From contig JAURUC010000001.1 in assembly GCA_030803735.1 (NCBI GenBank), positions 62,001 to 126,000 of the forward strand: DNA of 64,000 bases. Reading direction: 5' to 3'. This document shows positions 7,678-16,212 of the stretch, one piece after another; within the stretch, counting starts at the first letter, position 1; each line of letters opens with the position of its first letter. The stretch is from Actinopolyspora lacussalsi (GTDB lineage Bacteria > Actinomycetota > Actinomycetes > Mycobacteriales > Pseudonocardiaceae). Under the pieces are notes generated by a model. That model searched no databases. It saw nothing but the letters and a program-made list of their open reading frames with translations, and had not been told where the DNA came from. The translations under genes and the position numbers were made by a program.

Positions 7678-8085
7678 CTCAGCCCGGTTGGTGAATTGAG
7701 GCAGCGGGCTTCCGTCCAGTGGAAGTGCGGGTGGCGTGAGCTCGTTACGTCGTACCGTGTTCGATCGGTGGCTTTTCGTCGTGCCGCCTGTCGTCGTTCA
7801 ATTCGTCGTAACTCGCCGATGACCGCCCTTCGGGTTCGACCGAGGTGGTTAGTGTCCACTGTGCTGCGAGGATGCTTTTGTTCACGGCAGAGTCGAAAAT
7901 TGTGCGGACTGCGGCGAGTGCCGGTTCGTGCGGGCGGTGTGACGTGTACGGACGTTCGGTAAACGAGGTTTAGTCTCGTTGAGGTTTTTGTTCGGAATTC
8001 ATCGGAGCGTTGGGGCATGCCGAACCGTGCTCCGCGTCCGAGTCCGGTGGATCGGAGCGGGCCGGTTCGGCGTGCTCGGACACCG
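7678..8085. other. Intergenic stretch between pobA and a luciferase-like oxidoreductase gene
   Basis: About 400 bases, a little lower in G+C than the flanks. I see no supported gene, hairpin or regulatory RNA in it. Confidence 0.4.
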
Positions 8086-8922
8086 CTACCGCTGTGATTT
8101 CCTGGCCGATTCGGCGAACTGGTCCAGGTAACGCAACGTAGTGTCACGGGGCTCGGTGGGAAGGTAGAACAGGATCCGGTCCACGCCCGCGTGGGCGTGT
8201 TGTTCGATCGCCGCGGGATCGTCGGGCGCCGAGTACAGCGTCACCGGAACCCGCCATCCCGCGCGTTCGCGGACGTGCTCGATCTGTTTCGCCAGGTTCT
8301 CGGCTCCCGATCGGGGGAGCCAGCCACCGCCGTACTCGGCGACGCGTTCGACCGAACGTTCGCTCTCCCCGCCGACGTAGATGGGGGGATGCGGTGACTG
8401 GACCGGTTTCGGCCGGAAGTACGAGGACTCGATGTCCACGTGATCGCCGTGGAACTCAGCCTCCTCCTGTGTCCACAGCGCCCTGATGGCGCGGATGCGT
8501 TCGTCCATCAGCGCACCACGGTGAGCCGGATCGGTGCCGTGATTGCGCATCTCCTCGCGGTTCCAACCGGCCCCCACACCCAGGATCGCCCTGCCTCCCG
8601 AGACGCGGTCCAGGCTGGCCGTCTCCTTGGCGGTGTGGATCGGGTCGCGCTGGATCATCAGCGCGATTCCGGTTCCCAACAGCAGGTGCCTGGTGTTCAC
8701 GGCGGCGGCGGTGAGGCACACGAACGGATCCAGGGTCCGGTAGTAGTGCCTCGGCAGGTCACCGCCGCCGGGATAGGGCGTTTTCCTGCTCGTGGGGATG
8801 TGGCTGTGCTCGGCGAGGAACAGTGCGTCGAAACCACGCAGTTCGGCGGCCTCACCAAGCTCCGCCGGGTCTATTCCTTCGTCCGTGACGAATGTGGAGA
8901 TACCGAACTTCATACGATTCAC
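8086..8922 (-). CDS. LLM-class F420-dependent oxidoreductase
   Basis: Luciferase-like TIM-barrel protein of 278 residues. Signatures: KFGISTFVTDEGIDPAELGEAAELRGFDALFLAEHSHIP at the N-terminus, 'LLLGTGIALMIQRDPIHTAKETASLDRVSGGRAILGVGAGWNREE' (the typical LLM core), and 'SPHPPIYVGGES' later. These are the marks of the F420-dependent subgroup common in actinobacteria. The substrate cannot be told from sequence. It is a single gene, divergent from the sigma factor gene at 9243. A second ATG three codons inside (8913) is an equally good start. Confidence 0.9.
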   Translation of the reverse strand: MNRMKFGISTFVTDEGIDPAELGEAAELRGFDALFLAEHSHIPTSRKTPYPGGGDLPRHYYRTLDPFVCLTAAAVNTRHLLLGTGIALMIQRDPIHTAKETASLDRVSGGRAILGVGAGWNREEMRNHGTDPAHRGALMDERIRAIRALWTQEEAEFHGDHVDIESSYFRPKPVQSPHPPIYVGGESERSVERVAEYGGGWLPRSGAENLAKQIEHVRERAGWRVPVTLYSAPDDPAAIEQHAHAGVDRILFYLPTEPRDTTLRYLDQFAESARKSQR

Positions 8923-9028
8923 CGGGCGCCCGGACCGCGCCCTTCTCCCAACTAGAGGTCGTGCCGGATGACGATGGGCATCCGTGGATATACCTCACAT
9001 CACCTGTCGTCGGGTGGAAACACTGACA

Positions 9029-9061
9029 ACTGTCGGACAGTATTCCCCGAACGGGTAAGAT
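9029..9061 (+). promoter_or_regulatory. Palindrome and candidate promoter upstream of the sigma factor
   Basis: ACTGTC-G-GACAGT is a perfect 13-base palindrome at 9029-9041. CGGACA inside it and TAAGAT at 9056-9061 are 16 bases apart and could be -35 and -10 elements. If so, a protein on the palindrome would block this promoter. Confidence 0.35.
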
Positions 9062-9242
9062 CACAGTGTCACTCCGACGTGGTGTCGGGTTCGCCGTTTT
9101 TCGAGTGTGGTAGAGGGCGTCGTGGTGATCGGTCGAAAGGCTTTACGCGCGGTTGAACCCGCACGGCGTACTCGCGTGTCGTTCCTTTCGACGTCCTTCG
9201 GTCGAGGTCGCCCCCGCCGCACGGTCGAACGGGCCGCTCCAC

Positions 9243-9734
9243 ATGGATGACTCGACCGCCGAACTGGCCGATCTCTACCACGAGCACTACTCCGGACTGC
9301 TGCGTATGGCCGTGCTGCTCGTCGATGACGGATCGGCCGCGGAGGACGTGGTGCAGGACGCGTTCATGCGTGTGTTCGACTCCCGCGCTCGGCTGCGCGA
9401 CCGGGACAAGGCGTTGGCCTTCCTGCGTCGGACGGTGCTCAACAAGTCCCGTTCGCTGCTGCGCAGGCGGCAGGTGTCGCGGAAGTATCAGCACCGACTG
9501 GTACAACGTGAGTCCGGACCGGACGAGAGCGTGCACGGTGTCGACCGCACGGTGCTGGCCGACGCGATCGCCCGACTGCCTCCCAGACAGCGGGAAGCGG
9601 TGGTGCTGCGTTACTACGCCGACTTCAGTGAGGCCTACACCGCGAAGATAATGAAAGTGACCCCGGGCGCGGTCAAGGCCTACTGTTCCCGAGGGGTCTC
9701 GCGATTGTCGAGTTTGCTGAGGGAGCGCGTGTGA
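9243..9734 (+). CDS. SigE-family ECF RNA polymerase sigma factor
   Basis: 163 residues from the ATG at 9243. A longer frame begins with TTG at 9153 but adds a non-conserved basic tail. Region 2: ELADLYHEHYSGLLRMAVLLVDDGSAAEDVVQDAFMRVF (core binding and -10 recognition). Region 4: 'AIARLPPRQREAVVLRYYADFSEAYTAKIMKVTPGAVKAYCSRGVSRL' (the -35 recognition helix-turn-helix). The 'LPPRQREAVVLRYY' block matches the actinobacterial SigE-family (TIGR02983-type) sigma factors. It overlaps the following membrane protein gene by GTGA, the usual place for its partner. The regulon is unknown. Confidence 0.92.
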   Translation: MDDSTAELADLYHEHYSGLLRMAVLLVDDGSAAEDVVQDAFMRVFDSRARLRDRDKALAFLRRTVLNKSRSLLRRRQVSRKYQHRLVQRESGPDESVHGVDRTVLADAIARLPPRQREAVVLRYYADFSEAYTAKIMKVTPGAVKAYCSRGVSRLSSLLRERV

Positions 9735-10774
9735 CGGAGTCGGACACCGCAGCCCCAGACGGGAGTTCCGACGAGCAGCTGGTGCGTAATGGGCTGCACG
9801 CGCTCGTCGCCGATGTGGAACCGTCCGCCACGGCCCTGCCGCGTGTACTGGCCGGACGTCGCAGGCGTTCCGGAGTGCGGACGGTCCTCGGGGTTACCGG
9901 AGCGGTTGCCGCCACCACCGCCGCGTTGTTGTTGACACTCGTGTTCGTCGTCGACCGGAGTCCCCCGACGGTACCGACCGGCACGGCCCCGGACAGCTAC
10001 GTCACTCAGCTCGCCGACGGAACCCTCGTTTCCGTGATGCTGGAAACCGGTGAGGTGCACCACGAGTTCGGCAGACCGGACATCGACGTCACGGCGCTGG
10101 CCAGGGGCGAGGAGCACGTCTACGCGGCCACTGCCGACGGCGGGGTGTCGCGGCTGGGCCCGGACGGCACGGTTCGGCGGATGCGTGGGGTGGTTCCTGG
10201 CGACGAGGTGACCGCCATCGACGCTGCCGACGGCAGGCTCGTGGTGGCGAGCGGAAATCGGGTCTCGCTGGTTTCGGGGAACACCACCCGGCGGATCACG
10301 TTGCCGACCGGCCTGGTGGTGCGGGATCTGGCACTCGACCGGTCGGGACGCCTGGCGCTCGTCGTGCGCGATCGGGCGAGCAGCGAGCCGCCGACGCTGC
10401 GGGTGATTCCCGCGGGTGGCGACAGCGCCGCTCGGCTCGACACCTTCGAAGTGGGGTGCGGACCGCTCCGGACGGCGTGGACGTCGACCGGACTCGCCGT
10501 ACTTCGGCCCGACGAGTGTGCCGTGACCGAGGCCGTCCGCATCACCACGATCGACCCGACGACGGGCAGTCGGATCGGTGGTGGAGTCCACTTCAGGCTC
10601 GATCATCCGATCGATGCCACCGAGGACGTACGCCTCTCCACGGACGCCGCTGATCGGATGTTGGTGTCGACCACTACCGGGAACATGTGGTTGGTCGACG
10701 GTACGGGAGTCGATTCCGTCACCGGGCGCTGTGCTTCGCACCGGGACTGTGCCCCGATTCCCTCGGTGATGTGA
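9731..10774 (+). CDS. Single-pass membrane protein, probable partner of the sigma factor
   Basis: 347 residues: a cytoplasmic N-terminus of about 48 residues, one transmembrane helix (about 50-75, VLGVTGAVAATTAALLLTLVFVV), then an extracellular region of ~270 residues. That region carries repeated 'DGTLVSV', 'ADGGVSRLGPDGTVRRM', 'ADGRLVVASGNRVSLV' blade-like segments, suggesting a beta-propeller-like fold. Two cysteine pairs near the C-terminus could form disulphides outside the cell. No HxxxCxxC zinc anti-sigma motif is present in the N-terminus, so an anti-sigma role rests on the overlap with the sigma gene. Such partners of SigE-family factors are common in actinomycetes. Confidence 0.8.
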   Translation: MTESDTAAPDGSSDEQLVRNGLHALVADVEPSATALPRVLAGRRRRSGVRTVLGVTGAVAATTAALLLTLVFVVDRSPPTVPTGTAPDSYVTQLADGTLVSVMLETGEVHHEFGRPDIDVTALARGEEHVYAATADGGVSRLGPDGTVRRMRGVVPGDEVTAIDAADGRLVVASGNRVSLVSGNTTRRITLPTGLVVRDLALDRSGRLALVVRDRASSEPPTLRVIPAGGDSAARLDTFEVGCGPLRTAWTSTGLAVLRPDECAVTEAVRITTIDPTTGSRIGGGVHFRLDHPIDATEDVRLSTDAADRMLVSTTTGNMWLVDGTGVDSVTGRCASHRDCAPIPSVM

Positions 10775-10978
10775 CCGGTCGGGGCGCGGATCAGCTCGGG
10801 GGTGAGCGCGGCTGGTCGTGCCGGTGCACCCCGGCATGCTCGGCCGGACCAGGAGACTGCCGTTCCGATTACCCAACGCGTTCGGGACACGCCGCCGATC
10901 GGGCAATGGACCCGACGCCCCGCGGGCGGTGACGATCAGCGTGGTGCAGCGAATTCGATCGGCGGAGGTGTCACCCTC

Positions 10979-11629
10979 GTGCGGGCGCACTGGTGGGAAG
11001 TACTCAGGTTGTGCAGTGTCGTGGGCAGCAGACCGTACTGGCAATGTCTGGCCGCGTTCGTGGTCTCGGTGTGGACGTTGTGTTGGATCGGTGGACAGTT
11101 CGTGGCGCCGGAGGCCGCTCCCTCGGCCGTGGAGGTGTGGCGTGGTCTGTTGGAGCGGATCGGTGTTCCGGACGTCGCCTGGAGTGGCCGGGTGGTACGG
11201 GCCTGGGAGAGCGCCGGGGTGGTACTCGCGGTATTCGGCGGACTGCTGTGGGCGGCCACCACCGAGCGTGGCCAGATGCCCGCGTTGTTGGGGTGGATCG
11301 CTGTCATGCTGGGATCGCAGCGGCTGGGGTACCAGCCCTCCGTGATCATCGCGGTGGGTGCTATGGCCGGCTTCGTGTTCGTGCTGTGGGCGGTCTCGCT
11401 CGCCAACGGTCGGTTCGTGGATCGCTATCCGCGGTTGCTGCCTGCCGACGTGTTCCGCGCCGGAGTCACGGCGGCCACGTTGTCCGCGGTCGTGCCGCTC
11501 TACGCGCCCGCTGTCGTGGTCTTCCGGTTGTTCCACCCCTACCTGACCCGAACCCCTCGGATACTGACCACCGAGTACGACAGCGGCCACACTCCCGGTG
11601 TCGGTGGGTGGAGCAGGGTGTCCCGTTGA
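10979..11629 (+). CDS. Integral membrane protein of unknown function
   Basis: I start it at GTG 10979, with GGAGG 10 bases upstream. An earlier in-frame GTG at 10802 adds ~59 residues of proline/arginine-rich, non-membrane sequence and is unlikely. The 216-residue product has about five hydrophobic helices (around residues 20-40, 70-95, 100-120, 125-150 and 165-190). One amphipathic stretch with two prolines sits near the end. I do not recognise the family. It follows the sigma/partner pair by about 200 bases and may or may not belong with it. Confidence 0.7.
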   Translation: MRAHWWEVLRLCSVVGSRPYWQCLAAFVVSVWTLCWIGGQFVAPEAAPSAVEVWRGLLERIGVPDVAWSGRVVRAWESAGVVLAVFGGLLWAATTERGQMPALLGWIAVMLGSQRLGYQPSVIIAVGAMAGFVFVLWAVSLANGRFVDRYPRLLPADVFRAGVTAATLSAVVPLYAPAVVVFRLFHPYLTRTPRILTTEYDSGHTPGVGGWSRVSR

Positions 11630-11703
11630 GGGCCGACGGGCGGCAACGATCGGTCCGTGATGGGGCGAGAACCGGTTGTCGTCCCGCTCCGAACCCTCTC
11701 GGT

Positions 11704-11732
11704 GGTTCCGCTCCGGCAGCCGGGGCGGAACC
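11704..11732. terminator. 13-bp hairpin before the disulphide oxidoreductase gene
   Basis: GGTTCCGCTCCGG and CCGGGGCGGAACC pair fully (one T-G wobble) around a CAG loop. It lies between a membrane protein gene ending at 11629 and the next start at 11811. There is no T-run; it could be a terminator or an attenuator. Confidence 0.5.
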
Positions 11733-11810
11733 GGTCGGAGGCGCCCGCGACAGACCGGCCGGACGGCTTTCCGGTTGCCGTTGTCCTCGTGATGTATTGC
11801 CCTGACCAGT

Positions 11811-13274
11811 ATGGCTGCTACAGGTGCCGAGTCCGGTGAGGCCGTTGCCGAGTCCGGTGGATACGAGTACGACGTCGTGGTCGTGGGTGGCGGTCCCGCC
11901 GGGGAGAACGTGGCGGGCCGGGTCGCCGCGGGTGGCCTCTCGGTGGCTCTCGTGGAGCGGGAACGGGTCGGCGGGGAGTGCTCCTTCTGGGCCTGCATGC
12001 CCAGCAAGGCACTGCTGCGTTCCGGCCACGCCGTGACCGCCGCTCGTCGGGTGGACGGGGCCCGGCAGGCCGTCACGGGTGATATCGATGTTTCCGGCAC
12101 CCTGCGCAGGCGCGATTCGTTCGTCGATCAGTGGGACGACCGGAGACAGGTCGACTGGGTCCACGACGCCGGGGTGGCCCTGTTCCGTGGTTCGGCGTGG
12201 CTCGCGGGCAGCAGGGAGGTCATGGTGCGCGATCCGGACGGTACGACCCTTTCGCTCTACGCGGGCAACGCGGTCGTGCTCGCGACCGGGAGCGTGCCCG
12301 TCCGTCCTCCGATTCCCGGTCTCGACCAGGTCGACTTCTGGGATTCGCGTGCTGCCACCTCCGCCGAGCGAGCTCCGGAGAGCCTGGCCGTGCTGGGGGC
12401 CGGAGTGGTGGGGGTGGAACTCGCGCAGGCCTGGGCCCGGTTGGGAACGCACGTGCGGATGATCGAGAGCGGTCCCCGTCCGCTGCCTTCGGCCCCGGAT
12501 TTCGCCGGGGACCTGCTGGAGGCGGCGCTGCGTGCCGACGGGGTGCGGCTGTACTCCGACGCCGTGGTCAACGGGGTGTCGAGTACGGAGGGGAGTGTGA
12601 CGCTGGAACTCGCCGACGGTACCGAGGTCTCGGCCGAGCGGTTGTTGGTCGCCACCGGTCGTCGCGCCGCCACCGGGCATCTCGGGCTGGAGTCGGTGGG
12701 GATCCACGAGGAAGGCGCCGTGGACGTCAACGAACACGGCGAGGTCAGGGGGGTTTCCGGGGGGTGGCTCTACGCCGCGGGTGACGTCACCGGGCAGGCC
12801 CAGCTCACGCACCAGGCCAAGTACGCGGCGCGGGTGGTCGCGGACGTCGTCGTCGCCAGAGCCACGGGCAGACACGTCACCACCGATGCGTTCGGTCGTT
12901 ACATGACCTCGGCCAACAGGCACGCCGTCCCCACCGTGATCTTCACCGATCCCGAGGTGGCCCAGATCGGCTACAGCCCGGAGCGGGCCGAACAGGACGG
13001 TCACCGGGTACGCACCGTCGAACTGGACATGGCCTCGGCCGGTGCGGAACTCCGTGCCGACGGTTATCGGGGCAGGGCTCGATTCGTGATCGACGAACGA
13101 GACCAGGTGCTGTTGGGCGCCGTGTTCGTCGGCCAGGACGTCGCCGAGCTGCTGCACGCGGCGACGATCGCGATCGTCGGGGAGGTTCCGCTCGCACGAC
13201 TGCGGCACGCGGTACCGGCGTTTCCCACCCTCAGCGAGGTCTGGCTGCGGCTGCTGGAGAGCTACGGGCTCTGA
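11811..13274 (+). CDS. Class I pyridine nucleotide-disulphide oxidoreductase
   Basis: 487-residue flavoprotein. FAD motif VVVVGGGPAGENVAG (residues 22-36) is followed by the redox-active pair in GGECSFWACMPSK (Cys57/Cys62, CxxxxC). The NAD(P) domain motif is 'LAVLGAGVVGVELAQAWARLG'. The C-terminal dimer domain has 'LRHAVPAFPTLSEVW', giving the His/Glu pair that completes the active site of the partner subunit. The GECSFWACMPSK form differs from lipoamide dehydrogenase (GTCLNVGCIPSK) and from mycothione reductase, so the disulphide substrate is open. The first ~18 residues are a non-conserved extension. It is a single gene. Confidence 0.9.
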   Translation: MAATGAESGEAVAESGGYEYDVVVVGGGPAGENVAGRVAAGGLSVALVERERVGGECSFWACMPSKALLRSGHAVTAARRVDGARQAVTGDIDVSGTLRRRDSFVDQWDDRRQVDWVHDAGVALFRGSAWLAGSREVMVRDPDGTTLSLYAGNAVVLATGSVPVRPPIPGLDQVDFWDSRAATSAERAPESLAVLGAGVVGVELAQAWARLGTHVRMIESGPRPLPSAPDFAGDLLEAALRADGVRLYSDAVVNGVSSTEGSVTLELADGTEVSAERLLVATGRRAATGHLGLESVGIHEEGAVDVNEHGEVRGVSGGWLYAAGDVTGQAQLTHQAKYAARVVADVVVARATGRHVTTDAFGRYMTSANRHAVPTVIFTDPEVAQIGYSPERAEQDGHRVRTVELDMASAGAELRADGYRGRARFVIDERDQVLLGAVFVGQDVAELLHAATIAIVGEVPLARLRHAVPAFPTLSEVWLRLLESYGL

Positions 13275-13623
13275 ACCGTACCGCCCCGAGCGGACCGTGG
13301 GAGTCCGCCCGGGCAGCGACATTTAGCACGAGTGTCCCCTTTCGAGTGGTATCACCTTTCGGTGGCAGTCCGGGGCATCCTCGGCTACGCCGGTTCCGAG
13401 ACGTGGGGTCGAAACCGTGTTGATGCCTTCCGAACTGCGATTTCGACTCCGTCCGGTGGGACGGTCCATCCAGGAAGGTCCACTGCGGACGAACCTCCGC
13501 GAGGGAAGGTACCTCTAGGCGAAGCGTGCGTAAGCCCGTCGTTTGTGATCGACTGACGGAGTCGTACTTCGCTTCGAGGTCGTGGCGGAAGAACGTCCCT
13601 CGTGGCACAAGCGGAGGGCAGCA
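13275..13623. other. 350-bp gap upstream of the DUF3145 gene
   Basis: No supported gene. Only the ribosome site GGAGGG at the right end is clear. Confidence 0.4.
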
Positions 13624-14127
13624 GTGAGCACGTGTGACCATACAAGCGGTGTTGTCTACATCCACTCGTCACCCGGGGCGGTCTGCCCGCACGTCGAGTG
13701 GGCGATCGCGAGCGTGCTCGATACCCATCACGGGTTCCGCTGGACCGCCCAGCCCGCCGCTCCCGGACAGCTTCGCGCCGAGCACATCTGGTACGCCGAG
13801 CCCGGAACCGCCGCACGGTTGGCCGGGGCGTTGTGCACCTGGCCGATACTGCGTTTCGAAATCACCGAGGATCCCAGCCCCGGAGCGGACGGCGAACGGT
13901 TCTGCCACGTCCCGGAGCTGGGGCTGTGGCGGGCCCGAACCGGTGCGAACGGCGACATCGTGGTCGCCGAGGACCAACTGCGCACCCTGGTCGCCGACTG
14001 TCAGGACGTGGACAGCATGCGACATCGTGTGACCGAGCTGTTGGGGACCAACTGGGACGAGGCGTTGGAGCCGTATCGGGGGGCGGGTGAGGGGCCGCCC
14101 GTCGAGTGGTTGCACAGTGTCGGCTGA
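13624..14127 (+). CDS. DUF3145 family protein
   Basis: Conserved actinobacterial protein of unknown function. GTG at 13624 with GGAGGG just upstream gives 167 residues and the family's normal N-terminus: V(M)ST...GVVYIHSSPGAVCPHVEWAIASVL. Further marks are 'RWTAQPAAPG', 'GLWRARTGANGDIVVAEDQLR' and 'PYRGAGEGPPVEWLHSVG' at the end. In streptomycetes this gene sits right beside the fabD-fabH-acpP-fabF cluster (from memory). Here it is about 5 kb away, with an exporter and a two-component system between. A link to fatty acid synthesis is therefore contextual only. Soluble, no membrane segment. Confidence 0.92.
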   Translation: MSTCDHTSGVVYIHSSPGAVCPHVEWAIASVLDTHHGFRWTAQPAAPGQLRAEHIWYAEPGTAARLAGALCTWPILRFEITEDPSPGADGERFCHVPELGLWRARTGANGDIVVAEDQLRTLVADCQDVDSMRHRVTELLGTNWDEALEPYRGAGEGPPVEWLHSVG

Positions 14128-14171
14128 CGCCGTCGCGTCCCCCGGTTCCACGCGCCCGGGCACGAAACTCC

Positions 14172-14840
14172 TTACCCCGACAGTTTTCCGTCGTGTATCG
14201 CCACGGTCCGGTCCGCGTGCGCCAGGTGCTGGGTGTCGTGCGTGACCAGCACGGTGGCGACACGGTACTGCCGGGTCACGTCCCGGAGCAGTTCCACGAT
14301 TCGCGCGCCGCGCTCCTGATCCAGGGCGGCGGTCGGCTCGTCCACCAGCAGCACCTCGGGACGGGCCGTCAACGCCCGTGCGATGTTGACCCGTTGTCGC
14401 TCCCCTCCGGAGAGCCTGTTCGGCCTGCGGTGCTGCTTCCCCGACAGCCCCACCGTGGCCAGCAGCTGAACCGCCTTGTCCCTTGCCTTCCGCGCGGAAC
14501 GTCCCCGCATGTGCTCGGTGACCTGCAGCTGTTCGACCGCCGTCAGCGATGCCACGAGGTTGTGCTGTTGGAACACGATTCCGATCCGGTTCAGCCGCAG
14601 CCTGCTCAGCGCCGCACCGTTCAAACCGGTGACATCCGTTTCGCCCACGTGGACCGAACCCGCCGTGGGCCGGACGAGACCCGCCGCCACGGCGAGCAGG
14701 CTCGACTTGCCCGAGCCCGAAGGCCCGGTCACCGCCAGCAGTTCGCCGGGATCGACCCGCAACGAGACCTCGTCCAGCGCGTGCACCGTTCGTTCTCCGT
14801 CGGGATAGGTCAGCCCGATCCCGTGCAGCCTCAGACTCAT
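14172..14840 (-). CDS. ABC transporter ATP-binding protein (MacB/LolD type)
   Basis: 222 residues, complete nucleotide-binding domain. Walker A GPSGSGKSSLL is near residues 39-49, the signature is LSGGERQRVNIARAL, Walker B is VLLVDEPTAAL, and the switch His is in 'VLVTHDTQHL'. The size and the 'RIGIVFQQHNLVASLTAVEQL' Q-loop are those of MacB/LolD-type mechanotransmission exporters. Its start overlaps the stop of the permease gene upstream (14837-14840). It is divergent from a histidine kinase/response regulator pair that may control it. Confidence 0.93.
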   Translation of the reverse strand: MSLRLHGIGLTYPDGERTVHALDEVSLRVDPGELLAVTGPSGSGKSSLLAVAAGLVRPTAGSVHVGETDVTGLNGAALSRLRLNRIGIVFQQHNLVASLTAVEQLQVTEHMRGRSARKARDKAVQLLATVGLSGKQHRRPNRLSGGERQRVNIARALTARPEVLLVDEPTAALDQERGARIVELLRDVTRQYRVATVLVTHDTQHLAHADRTVAIHDGKLSG

Positions 14841-15925
14841 CGTCCAGCTCCCAACGCTGTCAGCGGTTCCACGGAAGTTATGCGGCGTACTGCCAGCGCC
14901 GCTCCGACCATGCCGAGCGCGATCATCACCAGCACCGGAACCAGCGTCGTGCGCGCGGTCAGTTCGAACGGCACCACCTCGCCCGCCGCGCTGCCCAGCG
15001 CGACGCCCGCCGCTCCGCCGAGACCGGCCCCGGCCAGCAGCACGATCAACGACTGGGCCAGCGCGTCGCGCAGCAGGTACCCGGTGGAACCGCCGAGCGC
15101 CTTGAGCACCGCGACGTCACCGCTGCGCTGAATCGTCCACACGGTCAGGAACGCGCCGATCACCAGTGCCGAGATGGCGTACAGCAGCAGCTGCATCGTC
15201 AGCAGCGAGCCGTTCTCGGACGAGAACGATCCGACTGCTTCCAGGCTGTCCCCGACGGTCGCCGAGAGCGTGTTCGCGGTCGAATCGGCCTCGGACAGCC
15301 GTGCGTCCGGTTCCGCCTCCACGCTCAGGACCGTGGCGAGGGGCGTTTCCGCTCCCGCGCTCCGCGCGGTACGCAGCTCCCGCCAAGTGTCCAATGTGGT
15401 CCAAATTACCGGGGTGTGGCTGTAGAACTCGTCCGAGGTGATCGCCCTCACCGGCAGATCACCCGCGGCGGTGGACAGTCGGTCACCGGTGTGCAACCGC
15501 TGTTCCTCGGCGAGGGAACGGCTGATCACCACGGCCGAGTCGGATGTTCCTGTCGGTGCGGAGGGCGCGTCCGGTGGCAGCCCGAACACGGTGGCGCTCG
15601 CCTCGGAGCCGTTCGGGGTTCCCATACGGGTGGTCGTTATTCCCAGCGGGCTCACTCGCCGCACGCCCGCCGTGTTCTCCCAGACAGCGCGTTGTCGCGG
15701 TGTCACGGTGCTGTCCGCGAAGGACTTCTCCGGTTGTTCGTCTCCCGCGCCACCGAACACCAGATGTGTGGCGGGGAGGTTTCTGACGGCCGATACCGAC
15801 CGATCGGCCAGCCCCGAAGTGAGTCCGGAGAGCAGCACGATCAACAGGGTGATCAGCGCTACGACCGAACCCATCAGCGCGAATCGCCCCCTGGCGAAGC
15901 GGATGTCTCGGATGGCGACGAACAC
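14837..15925 (-). CDS. ABC transporter permease (FtsX/MacB-like)
   Basis: 362 residues: one transmembrane helix at about 17-38 (ALMGSVVALITLLIVLLSGL), an extracytoplasmic domain of ~200 residues with 'SPLGITTTRMG' and 'VISRSLAEEQRLHTGDRL', then three helices clustered at the C-terminus (about 245-355). This 1+3 layout is the FtsX/MacB fold, which powers work in the periplasm or on lipids and lipoproteins. It is paired by overlap with the ATPase gene at 14172. Substrate unknown. It is transcribed away from the kinase gene, with a palindrome in the shared gap. Confidence 0.9.
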   Translation of the reverse strand: MFVAIRDIRFARGRFALMGSVVALITLLIVLLSGLTSGLADRSVSAVRNLPATHLVFGGAGDEQPEKSFADSTVTPRQRAVWENTAGVRRVSPLGITTTRMGTPNGSEASATVFGLPPDAPSAPTGTSDSAVVISRSLAEEQRLHTGDRLSTAAGDLPVRAITSDEFYSHTPVIWTTLDTWRELRTARSAGAETPLATVLSVEAEPDARLSEADSTANTLSATVGDSLEAVGSFSSENGSLLTMQLLLYAISALVIGAFLTVWTIQRSGDVAVLKALGGSTGYLLRDALAQSLIVLLAGAGLGGAAGVALGSAAGEVVPFELTARTTLVPVLVMIALGMVGAALAVRRITSVEPLTALGAGR

Positions 15926-16021
15926 GGGTCACTTCTTTCCTGGTGGTTGTGTCTGAACCGCTCCCCGGCGCTCGGGTGCCGGGGACTGCCACCCACTCTC
16001 GCCGGCCCGCCTCGCGTCGCC

Positions 16022-16042
16022 ATCGATATCGGGATCGATATC
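16022..16042. repeat. Two ATCGATATC direct repeats in the exporter/kinase gap
   Basis: ATCGATATC occurs at 16022-16030 and 16034-16042, a 12-base period (just over one helical turn). The pair lies about 95-115 bases upstream of the permease start. It could be a paired response-regulator site. Confidence 0.45.
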
Positions 16043-16068
16043 CGGGTGTCGTTCGGTCGAGGCGAAAG

Positions 16069-16084
16069 TCAATCGAACGATTGA
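16069..16084. promoter_or_regulatory. 16-bp perfect palindrome in the exporter/kinase gap
   Basis: TCAATCG-AA-CGATTGA has 7-base arms and a 2-base centre. It lies between divergent transcription units (permease start 15925, kinase start 16213). The NarL/FixJ-type regulator at 17433 is the natural candidate to bind it. Confidence 0.5.
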
Positions 16085-16212
16085 TGCCCCGGCCGGCCGG
16101 CCGTGTGGAGACTGGTTCCGGAAGTCCCCGGGCGGTTTCCGGGGCACACCCGAGCGGTGCTCCACCGCCCGCGAACCGGCAGGGCCGGGCACCGAACCGC
16201 TAAGCTGCCGGA

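Noticed and set aside
9680..12100. Long minus-strand open frame (about 800 codons)
   Set aside because: It is antisense to three supported plus-strand genes and its product is a low-complexity Arg/His/Pro-rich sequence.
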